From Shewanella surugensis (GTDB taxonomy: Bacteria; Pseudomonadota; Gammaproteobacteria; Enterobacterales; Shewanellaceae), in NCBI RefSeq assembly GCF_023284005.1, contig NZ_JAKIKS010000024.1, positions 1 to 56,045 on the forward strand: a stretch of DNA of 56,045 nt, written 5' to 3'. Below are positions 46,192 to 55,768 of this stretch, piece after piece (the stretch's first letter is position 1; each line of letters begins with the position of its first letter). A model generated the notes under the pieces. It did not search any database. It saw only the letters and a list, made by a program, of their open reading frames with translations, and was not told the DNA's origin. A program made the position numbers and the translations under genes.

Positions 46192-47841
46192 ATGATTAAA
46201 GAATTTATTCTGCCGGATATTGGCGAAGGTGTGGTTGAGTGTGAGCTGGTTGAGTGGTTAGTCAAAGAAGGCGACAGAGTCATTGAAGATCAGCCCATTG
46301 CTGATGTGATGACCGATAAAGCCTTAGTACAAATTCCCGCCCCTCATGCCGGGATCATTAAACAGCTGCATTATGCAAAAGGCGACATTGCCAAGGTGCA
46401 TGCGCCTTTATATTCTGTTGAAATGAATGAGAATGTGGCCGCTGAAGAGCTTGATTTTGTGGAAGAGGTGTCGTTAATTGAGGCCGTGAGTGAAGCTCCT
46501 GCTGTTGCAACGATTGCTGCCCCGCATATGGACAAGCCCCTATCGAGTGGGGTCTCTTGGCATATTGAAGAGTTCTTATTGCCGGATATCGGTGAAGGTA
46601 TTGTGGAATGTGAGTTGGTCGAGTGGCTGGTGGAAGAAGGCGAGACGGTTGTTGAAGATCAGGCCGTTGCCGATGTGATGACAGATAAAGCCTTAGTGCA
46701 AATACCGGCAATGAAAAGTGGTCGAATTGCCACATTACATTACCGTAAAGGACAGTTAGCGAAAGTGCATGCGCCGTTATTTTCCATTGAAGTGGCCAGT
46801 GAAACCAGCACAGATGTTGCTGCTGACATTGTCGAGCAAGACGCTGAGCAAGACGTTAAGCAAGTCTCGACATCGTCTGAGAGTCAAGCCGTGCAGAGTG
46901 TGCAACGTCAGGCGCAAGGTAAAGCATTAGCGAGCCCCGCGGTCAGGCGTATGGCAAGGAGTTTAGATATTGATATTGCCAAGATCATGGGCAGTGGCAA
47001 AAATGGACGCGTGTATAAAGATGATATTAGTCGTCATCAACAAGCGTCGGTGGCGTCAATGACATCGGCTGAGAATAACCATCAGTCAGTGCCATCGGTT
47101 CAAGTAACCGCTGATGTCGCCTCTGTTGCCCCCGTTCAAGATAGAGTCGAGCCTATCCGCGGCGTGCGCGCCGTGATGGCGAAAATGATGATGGAGTCCG
47201 TGTCGACCATTCCGCATTTTACTTATTGTGATGAATTTGATCTCACCGCACTAGTGGCGCTGCGTGAAAGCATGAAAAAGAAGCACTCAACGGATGAGGT
47301 TAAACTCACCATGATGCCCTTTTTTATGAAAGCCCTGTCTCTGGCATTGAAAGATCACCCCGATTTGAACAGCCAAGTGAACAGTGATTGCAGCGAACAA
47401 ACCTTTTTTGCTCGTCACAATATTGGCATGGCGGTGGATTCAGCGGTGGGTCTGCTGGTGCCTAATGTTAAGGATGTGCAAGATAAATCGATTTTAGCCA
47501 TTGCGGCTGACATCACCCGTTTAACGACAGCGGCGCGCAGTGGACGAGTCCGTCCTGATGATTTGAAACACGGCACCATTTCGATTTCGAATATTGGCGC
47601 GTTAGGCGGCACCATTGCCACGCCTATTATCAATAAACCTGAAGTGGCGATTGTGGCCTTAGGTAAATTGCAAACCTTACCGCGTTTTAATGAACGAGGT
47701 GAAGTGGAAGCGCGTAAGATCATGCAAGTGAGCTGGTCTGGGGATCATCGTGTTATTGACGGCGGTACCATCGCGCGTTTCTGTAATTTGTGGAAACATT
47801 ATTTAGAGCAACCACAAGAAATGTTACTCGCGATGCAGTGA
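46192..47841 (+). CDS. bkdB: Branched-chain 2-oxoacid dehydrogenase E2 (dihydrolipoyl acyltransferase)
   Basis: 549 aa. Two lipoyl domains, each with VMTDKALVQIP (lipoyl Lys43 and Lys166), an E3-binding domain (about 245-282; LASPAVRRMARSLDIDIAKI) and a C-terminal catalytic domain with GDHRVIDGG. Many BCKDH E2 proteins have one lipoyl domain, so the two-domain form is a local feature. No E3 (lpd) gene follows, so the complex must use E3 from another locus. Confidence 0.93.
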   Translation: MIKEFILPDIGEGVVECELVEWLVKEGDRVIEDQPIADVMTDKALVQIPAPHAGIIKQLHYAKGDIAKVHAPLYSVEMNENVAAEELDFVEEVSLIEAVSEAPAVATIAAPHMDKPLSSGVSWHIEEFLLPDIGEGIVECELVEWLVEEGETVVEDQAVADVMTDKALVQIPAMKSGRIATLHYRKGQLAKVHAPLFSIEVASETSTDVAADIVEQDAEQDVKQVSTSSESQAVQSVQRQAQGKALASPAVRRMARSLDIDIAKIMGSGKNGRVYKDDISRHQQASVASMTSAENNHQSVPSVQVTADVASVAPVQDRVEPIRGVRAVMAKMMMESVSTIPHFTYCDEFDLTALVALRESMKKKHSTDEVKLTMMPFFMKALSLALKDHPDLNSQVNSDCSEQTFFARHNIGMAVDSAVGLLVPNVKDVQDKSILAIAADITRLTTAARSGRVRPDDLKHGTISISNIGALGGTIATPIINKPEVAIVALGKLQTLPRFNERGEVEARKIMQVSWSGDHRVIDGGTIARFCNLWKHYLEQPQEMLLAMQ

Positions 47842-47896
47842 TGTAGAGTGATCCTCACGGGATGTTGGGGATCTTGTCGTCACATAATGGTCGGTG

Positions 47897-47930
47897 ACAG
47901 TCAAAAATGCCACTTGGCATTTTTGACTGT
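47897..47930 (+). terminator. Terminator of the BCKDH operon
   Basis: ACAGTCAAAAATGCC and GGCATTTTTGACTGT form perfect 15-bp arms around ACTT, about 55 bases after the bkdB stop. Confidence 0.85.
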
Positions 47931-48049
47931 TTGCAGATCGGCTTTGTTTTATTATCATTTTTAGCCTGAGTTTTATCCCTAAAAAGGGTATAAAATAGGT
48001 TCAGTATTCCGTATAATCCCGCTAATCTGTTAAGTACGTTGGATCCATA

Positions 48050-49174
48050 ATGAGCCAGTTAGCCCCTATTGTTGAACCTATTCAGTATCCCTTTCCACCC
48101 AAACCTATGCCTTTATCTGATATTGAAAAAGCGGCAGCCAAAGCACGGATCAGGCAGTTGCTCATTGCAAAAGAAGCGGTGTTAGTCGCTCATTACTATA
48201 CCGATCCTGAGATTCAAGCCTTAGCCGAAGCCACCGGCGGATGTGTCTCAGATTCGCTTGAAATGGCGCGATTTGGTCGCGATCATCCCGCCAAAACCTT
48301 GATTGTGGCTGGGGTGAAGTTTATGGGGGAAACGGCTAAAATATTAAGTCCTGAAAAAACGATTTTAATGCCGACACTTGACGCCACTTGCTCGTTGGAC
48401 TTAGGCTGTCCGGCTGACAGTTTTAGTGCGTTTTGTGACGCGCATCCCGATCATACTGTGGTGGTGTATGCCAATACGTCTGCTGCGGTGAAAGCCCGAG
48501 CCGATTGGGTAGTGACCTCGAGTATCGCGCTTGAAATTGTCGAGCACTTAGACAGTGAAGGTAAAAAAATCATTTGGGGTCCAGACCGTCACTTAGGCAG
48601 TTATATTGCCAAAGAAACCGGCGCTGATATGTTAATGTGGCAGAGTGAGTGCATTGTCCATGATGAATTTAAAGCTAAGGCCTTACGTGAGCTAAAAGGG
48701 CAGTATCCCGATGCGGCAATATTAGTGCATCCTGAGTCACCTGCCAGTGTGGTCGCCCTTGCTGATGCGGTGGGCTCGACGAGCCAGTTGATTAAAGCGG
48801 CGCAAGTCATGGATAATGAGACGTTTATCGTGGCGACCGATAAAGGTATTTTTTATAAAATGCAGCAAGCCGCGCCGAGCAAAAATCTCATTGAAGCGCC
48901 AACAGGCGGTAATGGCGCCACGTGCCGCAGCTGCGCGCATTGTCCTTGGATGGCGATGAATGGTCTTCATGCCATCGAAAGTGCCCTTTTGGATGCGCTA
49001 GACGCCGCTGCAGAGACAGGCGCGATAACCGATGCTGTTAATGTTTCAGCTGTGACGGTGTCATCACATGAAATTTTTGTCGACGAAAGTCTGCGTTTAG
49101 AGGCCTTAAAGCCATTAGATCGCATGCTCAATTTTGCACAAACGCTCAATATGAAAGTCAAAGGTAACGCTTAA
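48050..49174 (+). CDS. nadA: Quinolinate synthase A
   Basis: 374 aa. Condenses iminoaspartate with dihydroxyacetone phosphate to quinolinate in NAD synthesis. [4Fe-4S] ligands Cys114, Cys201 and Cys298 correspond to Cys113, 200 and 297 of E. coli; the motif [18 protein letters not shown] is clear. The N-terminus is about 25 residues longer than in E. coli. It is followed by tRNA-Ser(GGA), an arrangement I recall from Shewanella. Confidence 0.95.
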   Translation: MSQLAPIVEPIQYPFPPKPMPLSDIEKAAAKARIRQLLIAKEAVLVAHYYTDPEIQALAEATGGCVSDSLEMARFGRDHPAKTLIVAGVKFMGETAKILSPEKTILMPTLDATCSLDLGCPADSFSAFCDAHPDHTVVVYANTSAAVKARADWVVTSSIALEIVEHLDSEGKKIIWGPDRHLGSYIAKETGADMLMWQSECIVHDEFKAKALRELKGQYPDAAILVHPESPASVVALADAVGSTSQLIKAAQVMDNETFIVATDKGIFYKMQQAAPSKNLIEAPTGGNGATCRSCAHCPWMAMNGLHAIESALLDALDAAAETGAITDAVNVSAVTVSSHEIFVDESLRLEALKPLDRMLNFAQTLNMKVKGNA

Positions 49175-49418
49175 TCCTTTATTCGCTGAGGCTTTTACGC
49201 TGCTTTAATGGCACGGAATAGACCATATTGAGGACAAAAGCACAGTATTTGATTAGCAAATGTGCAACCGATTGAAAGCAGTGTTTTTTAACTTGACCCT
49301 AGCGCTGATTTTGCGTAAAGTACGGCTCCGTTGGCAAGGGGTTATTACTCATATTATACATGAGTCTGACTGGTTACCTAAGAGTGACAAGCTCAACAAC
49401 AAAAAGTGAATAAAAAAT

Positions 49419-49508
49419 GGTGAGGTGTCTGAGTGGCTTAAGGAGCACGCCTGGAAAGTGTGTGATGGGTTAAACCATCCGAGGGTTCGAATCCCTCCCT
49501 CACCGCCA
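49419..49508 (+). tRNA. tRNA-Ser (anticodon GGA)
   Basis: 90 nt with encoded CCA. GGTGAGG pairs with CCTCACC; anticodon arm CACGC-CTGGAAA-GTGTG gives GGA; long variable arm and GGTTCGAATCC T-arm. The integrase gene ends three bases after it, so the 3' end is the probable attachment site. Confidence 0.97.
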
Positions 49509-49510
49509 TA

Positions 49511-50803
49511 TTAAGTTAATGATGTATATCGATTTTTGAGTATTTCATTAAAACGTTGGTCTACTGGTGGTCTAATCGGATGTGAAAATCCAAACATTTG
49601 TGAGACCATCGACCCCATGGCGGGCGCTTCGTCCGTCATCCAAGTTCCATAGTGGTCATCTATCATTTTAGTCGAAGTATGCCCCATCTGGTTAGCAATC
49701 CATTCTTTCGGAACACCACGCGTTAATAACTGACTTGCAAAAGTATGCCTAGCTTGATTAGGTCCTCTGTATCGTACCCCCGCTTTTTTACAATGAGTCG
49801 AGAAGAATCGCTCTCGAAAAATTTTGTCACTTTGGATCGGTTTCTTTCTCAAACTATGATGAACTAGAAATTGACATCGTTCTGTCAACATTGTTTTATT
49901 GTCACGCTGTAATACATCAATTGCCACTATCGGCATATCTTGTACATTAATAAGTAGTTGTTCAATGACCCATCTTGCTTGATGCAGTAAATCGATGGTG
50001 CGTTCGCGAGATTTCTCTTTTGGGATTTTATAGCGTCCATTTACGTTTGCGCGACGAATGGTTAGGGTGTTTTTGCTTAGATCTATGTCATCGACTGCTA
50101 TGGCTAATAATTCAGAAACAGATAACCCTGTCCAACATGCTAATTCAAATCCCAGTATTTCACTAACTCGTTTAGTTTCAAAAGTGGCAAGTTTTGCAAT
50201 TTCTTCTTGCGTGAAAGGATCAGGTTTATCTTTTACCACGGTCAGATTTTGAATATGGATAATGGGATTAACACTTATAGCGTCATCGATAATGGCATCC
50301 CCAAGTACGCCGCGTAAAGGGATGAGTATTTCATTGATAGTTTTATTAGAGTAGGGTTGGTTTTTATCGTCATTATATAACTCAACATTTAACCAATGTT
50401 CTAGGCTGGATTTTTTTATCTCATCAATATAGTGATCTCCCCATTTAGGGCGAATATGGTTTTCTGATTTACTCTTGTACCCCCGATAGGTTTCGGGGGC
50501 GGTAGAGGCTAATTTAATGGCTAACCATCGATCGAGTGCGGTTGATATTGTCTCCCTGGCACTGACTCCTACGATGGTTTTTAATGCGTTTGAATTGGGA
50601 AACGTTTTAGCATAGTTGAATGAGCCTAATGCAATCTCATGAACAATGGTCGCTCTTTTACGTCAGGTTCGCACGAGTTAACAACAGGCCTTTCAGGGTT
50701 TCATTACGCTGTGTACCACGGTAAGAAAACCGGATCCTAATAGCCTTACCTCTAATTTCGATACCATCAAGCTTTTGTTCCTTGATGTACTGCTTAAGCT
50801 CAT
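49511..50803 (-). pseudogene. Tyrosine integrase, split by a frameshift
   Basis: The reading starts at the ATG at 50803 (MDELKQYIKEQKLDGIEIRG, the arm-type DNA-binding domain), stops at a TAA near 50658, and resumes in the next frame (KRATIVHEIALGSFNYAKTF) through the core and catalytic domains to 49511. One missing base explains the break. The catalytic part has ARHTFAS and the nucleophile motif HYGTWM; the first Arg box reads TGLSVSE, so the usual Arg is not seen there. A shorter GTG-initiated form (from 50239) would lack the arm domain. It abuts tRNA-Ser(GGA). Confidence 0.85.
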
Positions 50804-50811
50804 CCATTGTA

Positions 50812-51021
50812 TTACCCCGCAGGCCTATAACTGTTTTCAAGCCATTCGTCGAATGCTTCAAAATGGTAGTAAATGACCCCGTCACCCGCTTTACGCCAAT
50901 GATGACCTTCTTCAAGTAAAGGGCGTTTTTTCTTGAGTGCATCGTAAGTGATACCTTTTAATCTTTCGAGCATAACGGGCTTAACCCATCCAATTTTTAC
51001 GCTGGTATTGTGAGTTTGCAT
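50812..51021 (-). CDS. Excisionase (DUF1233-like)
   Basis: 69 aa, small basic winged-helix type protein. WVKPVMLERLKGITYDALKKKR, then EGHHWRKAGDGVIYYHFEAFDEWLE, matches the phage excisionase family. It lies nine bases before the integrase start, so they are probably one operon. Directs excision of the element and may repress integration. Confidence 0.82.
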   Translation of the reverse strand: MQTHNTSVKIGWVKPVMLERLKGITYDALKKKRPLLEEGHHWRKAGDGVIYYHFEAFDEWLENSYRPAG

Positions 51022-51069
51022 GTTTTCACCTATATAGTTATGTTGATTAAAATAGTTATGTTGATTAAA

Positions 51070-51567
51070 TTAAAATGGAACATCATCATCCCAATTGTCA
51101 TCCAAGTCTGGCATTGGCCGTTGTTGGTATGGTTGGGATGCAGCCTGAGCATTTTTCTGCTTGGGAGCATAGGGTGATTGTTGTGAGTGTGGGTAACCTC
51201 CTTGTTGTGGGGCAGGTTGATGATGGTTTTGTTCACGACTGTCTAGCATTTGCATTTCGTGAGCGTTGATTTCAGTTTTATAGCGATCTTGCCCGGTATG
51301 TATATCTTTCCACTTGCTTGTCTGTAGCTTACCTTCAAGATAAACCTTGGATCCTTTGTTGAGATACTCTCCTGCGACTTCGGCTAAACGGCAATACATA
51401 ATAATGTTGTGCCATTCGGTGCGCTCTTGCGGTTGGCCTTGCTGATCCTTCCATGTTTCACTAGTCGCCACAGTAAAGCTCGCGACAGGATTACCATTTG
51501 GCATGTAACGCACTTCGGGGGCTCTTCCTAAGTTACCTACGATGATGACTTTATTGACACCTGCCAT
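51070..51567 (-). CDS. ssb: Single-stranded DNA-binding protein
   Basis: 165 aa. OB-fold domain begins [23 protein letters not shown]; the Gln/Pro-rich linker and the acidic C-terminal tip [10 protein letters not shown], which binds partner proteins, are present. It is the element's own copy, next to recombination genes, likely coating ssDNA made by the RecE-like nuclease. Confidence 0.93.
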   Translation of the reverse strand: MAGVNKVIIVGNLGRAPEVRYMPNGNPVASFTVATSETWKDQQGQPQERTEWHNIIMYCRLAEVAGEYLNKGSKVYLEGKLQTSKWKDIHTGQDRYKTEINAHEMQMLDSREQNHHQPAPQQGGYPHSQQSPYAPKQKNAQAASQPYQQRPMPDLDDNWDDDVPF

Positions 51568-51614
51568 GATGATTCCTTTTTAAATGGCTAAACGATTAAC
51601 ACTGTGTTGAATAC

Positions 51615-51773
51615 CTATTGAACCCGTTTCCAACGAATTCCTTTTGCGATAACTTTCGATACCATCCGGCGTTCATAGCGAACGTCATTGATGAAACAAA
51701 ATAGCTTAAAGATATTGATATACGGGTTAACCCAAAAGGCAACATGGGTTTTTACAATAGGCTTAGGTTTCAT
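51615..51773 (-). CDS. Small hypothetical protein, coupled to its neighbour
   Basis: 52 aa, beginning MKPKPIVKTHVAFWVNPYIN and ending KGIRWKRVQ; very basic and rich in aromatics. The ATG overlaps the stop of the preceding gene as ATGA, which supports translation. No family recognised. It fills the gap between ssb and the 120-aa gene. Confidence 0.6.
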   Translation of the reverse strand: MKPKPIVKTHVAFWVNPYINIFKLFCFINDVRYERRMVSKVIAKGIRWKRVQ

Positions 51774-52132
51774 ACGTCTACTTTCTCTTTTTTATTAAAA
51801 TGCTCTAATTTGAGCGCAATAGTCTTGGCGTAGTCTGCTCGGCTTTGTATATTGACAGAATAGTGTTTATAGAAATCATCTGAATGCATACCTTGTTTCA
51901 GTTTGTCAGTCACGGCAATGAGGTTGCCTGTTCCTGATAGAAACTCTTTAAGCATGTTAAAACAATCTAAAGGGTTTTCTTGCTGAATACCTTTGAGAAC
52001 GGCAGTTTGAATAAATATCAACTGATTGTGAAAGAACTCAGCATAAATAAGACGCTCGGTTGCTTGAGTGATCAACCATTCACGCTCAGCTTGATTATTT
52101 TCGATGTGGACTGCGTTATTTGTAGTTTTCAT
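51770..52132 (-). CDS. Hypothetical phage-type protein
   Basis: 120 aa, soluble and probably helical; starts MKTTNNAVHIENNQAEREWLI. No domain recognised. Its stop overlaps the next gene (ATGA) and it begins five bases after recT, so it belongs to the recombination operon. A role in recombination or replication is only inferred from position. Confidence 0.6.
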   Translation of the reverse strand: MKTTNNAVHIENNQAEREWLITQATERLIYAEFFHNQLIFIQTAVLKGIQQENPLDCFNMLKEFLSGTGNLIAVTDKLKQGMHSDDFYKHYSVNIQSRADYAKTIALKLEHFNKKEKVDV

Positions 52133-52137
52133 CGTCT

Positions 52138-53070
52138 CTATCCTTGGTGAAGATCGCGGTGAATTCGAGTGAATAGTTTTCCTAGCTCTTTTCGTTCTTC
52201 GGCTGAAATCTTGTGTGCTTTAACAGCTTCCGCTACTTGGGCTCCAGCATTGGTTAGTTCAGCTATTGTGGGGCTGTTTTCGATAGCTGTTTTTAATCCC
52301 TCATATTGATTGAGTTCTGGTTCAACCACGAGAGGCTCAGAAACTGGGATTTCGTTCGTGCTTGGCGTATTTAATATTTGGTTTAATGTCGAGGTCGCAG
52401 CTTTTTCCGGCTGAAGCCCTGGATTGATTTCACGCTCTTTTGAAGTCACGGGCTGAAGTTCATCGGTCGAATAGACGCCCATAATAACGGCGGGAGCATA
52501 AAGCCTTGCCCAATACTTCGTCGCTAGATAAGCGGCTTGTTGCTTAGGATTTGTTTTCCAAAGAGGCGAGTTTTTGGTGGTGATAGTAGATGGGTATAAC
52601 GGTTCTCCCCATTGTATTTCAGTTTCTCCTGCAAGAGTTGCCCCGACACGAACCCAGCAATTAGGGCTGATTGTGGTACCTATGTTCACATTAACGCCTT
52701 TTTGAGCATTGGTCACAACACCAACACCTTCTCCCTCGATAGTCCAATCCCCACCGTATTCGTAATGAAAGCGACCTTGAATGGCTGTCGATGAGGAGAT
52801 AACGGCATTTACCAATTGTGCTTCATATCCCAAGATCCCACTCACTAAGTGGGTTTTCTGCGCAACAATAAAAGGGTTCATTTTCCATTGGGCAGATTGC
52901 ATGACAATAGCCATACAGTCAGAAGGTGAACCTTGGAGATGCACAGGCACTGTGACTTTGGCTTGGCTCATTAGCGTCGCAAGTTTATCCATCTGCTCCA
53001 TCGCCTGTTGGTTGAGCACTAAATCAGTGGTGCTAGGCATTTCTTGATTACTCATTATTGAGGTGCTCAT
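52138..53070 (-). CDS. recT: RecT-family single-strand annealing protein
   Basis: 310 aa. Central core (about 30-210) with VPVHLQGSPSDCMAIVMQSA, MNPFIVAQKTHLVSGILGYE and KTNPKQQAAYLATKYWARLY, characteristic of RecT/Bet-like annealases. The C-terminus is a variable linker. Its ATG overlaps the stop of the RecE-like gene (ATGA), as in RecET pairs, so nuclease and annealase are made together. Confidence 0.85.
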   Translation of the reverse strand: MSTSIMSNQEMPSTTDLVLNQQAMEQMDKLATLMSQAKVTVPVHLQGSPSDCMAIVMQSAQWKMNPFIVAQKTHLVSGILGYEAQLVNAVISSSTAIQGRFHYEYGGDWTIEGEGVGVVTNAQKGVNVNIGTTISPNCWVRVGATLAGETEIQWGEPLYPSTITTKNSPLWKTNPKQQAAYLATKYWARLYAPAVIMGVYSTDELQPVTSKEREINPGLQPEKAATSTLNQILNTPSTNEIPVSEPLVVEPELNQYEGLKTAIENSPTIAELTNAGAQVAEAVKAHKISAEERKELGKLFTRIHRDLHQG

Positions 53071-54251
53071 GCGACATGCTCCATTTGAATTTGATCTTCA
53101 AGTTGCTCAAGCTCTTCTTGCTCAAATTTATTAAGCTCGACGGTGACAGGCTCGTGAGTGTAGGCTGGCCAGATATTGCTTTGTAAGCAATGAGCCAGTT
53201 CTCGCATTGCTTTGCGGTACTTAAGGTAGCCAAGACGTTTAACATTGCTGTTTAGGATAATGGGAGCGGTGATCACAAAAGGGCGGCTTGATTCGATAAC
53301 GAAGAACACAAATTCATCGGCTCCGGTAACATCGCTATAAAGCGCATCTTGAACGTGGTATCCCAGCTTTTTAGCTTTGGCACCAAAGAAGCGTGGATCG
53401 GCACTGGCATCTGATTTTAAGTCGACGATGAGGTTATCAATCTGATAATCAGGGCGGCATTTGATAATGAGGTTGGTTTCACTATCCCTTTTAAAGACGC
53501 TGCGCTCAGAAACGCCACCATGAGTGAGTGCTTGTGCTGTCGCATTTGATGCCAGGGATTGACGTAATATCGGCATGTCATCCCACTGCTCTTTGGTGAG
53601 TACAATTTGTCCTGCAGTATCGGCTTTATCTTTAAACTCATCCCACGCTTTACCGCGTCTTGTTTTTATTAACTCAGATTGACAAACGTAGCTTGAGTTA
53701 AAGAGGTGGGGCTCTAACACGACCGTGTGGATTGCGGAACCCATATCAAAGTAGGCTTTTTTAGGCTCAGGAATAATGCAATCAACGTATTTAGCTTGGT
53801 ATTTTTGTGGGCATTCAATAAAGGTTTTGAGCTTGCTACAGCTAACACCAATACAGCCATGGTAAATATCGTTAGGTAAGTCATCAATAATCAGTGTTTC
53901 ATTAATGGCTAACTTGTTTAGAGCGGTATTTAAACGCTCAATGGTCCATTTCGGATCCATGAACTGCTCAAACGGATCGACTTCTACTTCAGATGCTATT
54001 TCATTGCTGTCTTCGGTTTGAGGTTTAATAGCGTCTTCAAGCTTAGGTGCTTCTTCATTGGGTAACACATAAGGCTTAATGATGGCTTTTTTACGATAAT
54101 GGCTACGAGTAAAGTCATTTTCTTCTAATAACTGCGTTGCTGGTGCTTCAGCTTCTTTAGGCGAGTTAGCATCAACAATATATTCGACGGTAAATAACTT
54201 TTTAGCGCGTGCCGTAGGGGTGAAGTTGACAGTAAATGCTTGAGTCTTCAT
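53067..54251 (-). CDS. recE: RecE-like exonuclease (PD-(D/E)XK, DUF3799)
   Basis: 394 aa. N-terminal part of about 130 residues is unlike the catalytic domain. The latter starts at HGCIGVSCSKLKTFIECPQKY, includes FDMGSAIHTVVLEP and the catalytic RPDYQ and VDLKSDASADP strands (Asp and Lys of the nuclease core), as in exonuclease VIII. Shorter than E. coli RecE (866 aa), but the length fits phage versions. Pairs with RecT. Confidence 0.82.
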   Translation of the reverse strand: MKTQAFTVNFTPTARAKKLFTVEYIVDANSPKEAEAPATQLLEENDFTRSHYRKKAIIKPYVLPNEEAPKLEDAIKPQTEDSNEIASEVEVDPFEQFMDPKWTIERLNTALNKLAINETLIIDDLPNDIYHGCIGVSCSKLKTFIECPQKYQAKYVDCIIPEPKKAYFDMGSAIHTVVLEPHLFNSSYVCQSELIKTRRGKAWDEFKDKADTAGQIVLTKEQWDDMPILRQSLASNATAQALTHGGVSERSVFKRDSETNLIIKCRPDYQIDNLIVDLKSDASADPRFFGAKAKKLGYHVQDALYSDVTGADEFVFFVIESSRPFVITAPIILNSNVKRLGYLKYRKAMRELAHCLQSNIWPAYTHEPVTVELNKFEQEELEQLEDQIQMEHVA

Positions 54252-54260
54252 GACTGGCTC

Positions 54261-54584
54261 CTATATTGGTTGTTCTTGATTGATTAATGAAGGCGCTAAA
54301 TTGTTAGATATGTCGGCTAATTGCTTGTTGATAGCCATAATTAACATCAAGCTTTCGCCTGTTTGATAGAGAGAGACAATGAGTTGATTTATTTCATCAG
54401 ATTCAAGTAGTTGCTCAACAACGGTTTCCATGCTGTGACCTTGAATTGTTTTACCTGTCGCAATAGCGGCTTCAATCCATTCGGCCTTGGTATCAATGGC
54501 CTCATTTAGCATTTCTTCCTGATGATTTCTGCTGGCACAAACATCGGTGCAATAGTCAGAAATTGAATTCATACTTCCAAACAT
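54261..54584 (-). CDS. Hypothetical protein of the recombination operon
   Basis: 107 aa, acidic, soluble; MFGSMNSISDYCTDVCASRN at the N-terminus. No family recognised. It starts the minus-strand run that ends at the integrase, with ten bases to the RecE-like gene; the RBS (AGGAGG) before its start is strong, so it is probably expressed. Confidence 0.6.
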   Translation of the reverse strand: MFGSMNSISDYCTDVCASRNHQEEMLNEAIDTKAEWIEAAIATGKTIQGHSMETVVEQLLESDEINQLIVSLYQTGESLMLIMAINKQLADISNNLAPSLINQEQPI

Positions 54585-55419
54585 AAAACCTCCTTGTGTT
54601 CGTTATTTAAGCAATTGATGTTTGTACGGCATATCAATTTGTATTAATAAATAAGGTGTATTCAATTACATATTTTTTAGCTTTTAATTTTCCTATCTAT
54701 TCGTTATTCAGTCTGTTTTTAAATATGGTCACACAACTTTCCTGTTACTTTTTTAAGACTTATACATTAGTACTTACGGTCTATGTCGTGCTTGGTTGCC
54801 CGCCACAGTTGGATTAGGCGCTCCAGGCATTGCATTGTTTAGGGACGTCACACTTGCGTTGTTGGTAAAATGTTAATTTAAAAGAAGGTATTCTATTGAG
54901 TTTCGATGCTTAAATCGTTATTGTTGCGTGTTCATGTTTTTTATAACTACATGATGTTTATGCCTAACATTAGTTATTGAAGGCGTGTGAGCTTGGAAGT
55001 TAGGCGTAATGTGTAGTCTAAAGTTCTCTCCAAGATGGCCTGTTTGTTTCATATATGTTTCTTTAAACAGAAGGCTTGGAGAATGCGCTTTTAATTGTTA
55101 TAAGAGGCTGGAAAGCCTTTTTTGTACACGTGGGCAGTGCATAGGGTTATCGTATCGAGATAAGAGACATGCGAAGTGTATTGAAAAAATTAAACGATAT
55201 TCATTCCGTTGATGTGCTGTTGTAGGTTTAAACATGGTATTCGTGTCCTTGGTAAAATACAAGTAGAGCGTGTTGTATTTTTCGGTGTACAAAATGTACA
55301 TCAATTATTACCGTTATGTACTTCAGTGTTAAATAAAAAGTACAAAATGTTGTTTTTAGGGTTTGTTATCGTTATAGTGATTTCTCTTTTTTGATAAAAA
55401 ATAATAGATTGGGGGGCGG
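54585..55419. other. Intergenic region at the distal end of the element
   Basis: No firm gene. Noted: an attC-like pair, GCCTAAC (54962-) and GTTAGGC (near 55000); a TGTACA-AAA-TGTACA inverted repeat (55286-55300) about 120 bases before the small gene at 55420; and a short hydrophobic ORF ending at 55394 with no RBS. Start region for the minus-strand operon is also expected here. Confidence 0.4.
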
Positions 55420-55713
55420 ATGAATATCACAAATTCAGTTGGTTATAACTCAATTGAGTCTTTAAGGGCTGTTAAAGTTAGTAATGAAAGCAATGGGCAG
55501 TTAAATGACAGAGTGACTAAGTTAGAGTCTACATCAACAATTAGTATTAGTGATGAAGCTAAAAAGTTGTATCAGTTAAGCGTTCTTGCCGATAAGTCTT
55601 CTGATGTGGGGCCTTTAACTAATGGTAATGGCAATGAGCCTCCAAAAGTTAATATGGATAAGCTCTCAATAGCTGGAACATTAACAAATGGTAATGGTAA
55701 TGAGCCACCATAG
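55420..55713 (+). CDS. Small protein with a duplicated C-terminal NGNGNEPP motif
   Basis: 97 aa. N-terminal 60 residues look helical (TISISDEAKKLYQLSVLADK), followed by two copies of LTNGNGNEPP, the second at the extreme C-terminus. No membrane helix or signal. RBS GGGGGGCGG just before the ATG is unusual but strong. Possible precursor or anchor peptide; family not recognised. A small membrane protein follows 55 bases downstream. Confidence 0.6.
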   Translation: MNITNSVGYNSIESLRAVKVSNESNGQLNDRVTKLESTSTISISDEAKKLYQLSVLADKSSDVGPLTNGNGNEPPKVNMDKLSIAGTLTNGNGNEPP

Positions 55714-55768
55714 TTTAATATATTGCGTGAATATAATTTAGGGATGGATTAATTAAGGGAATGCATTA

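Noticed and set aside
55009..55394. Two short ORFs right of the recombination operon
   Set aside because: Neither has an RBS; the second ends in a hydrophobic stretch but has no clear start.
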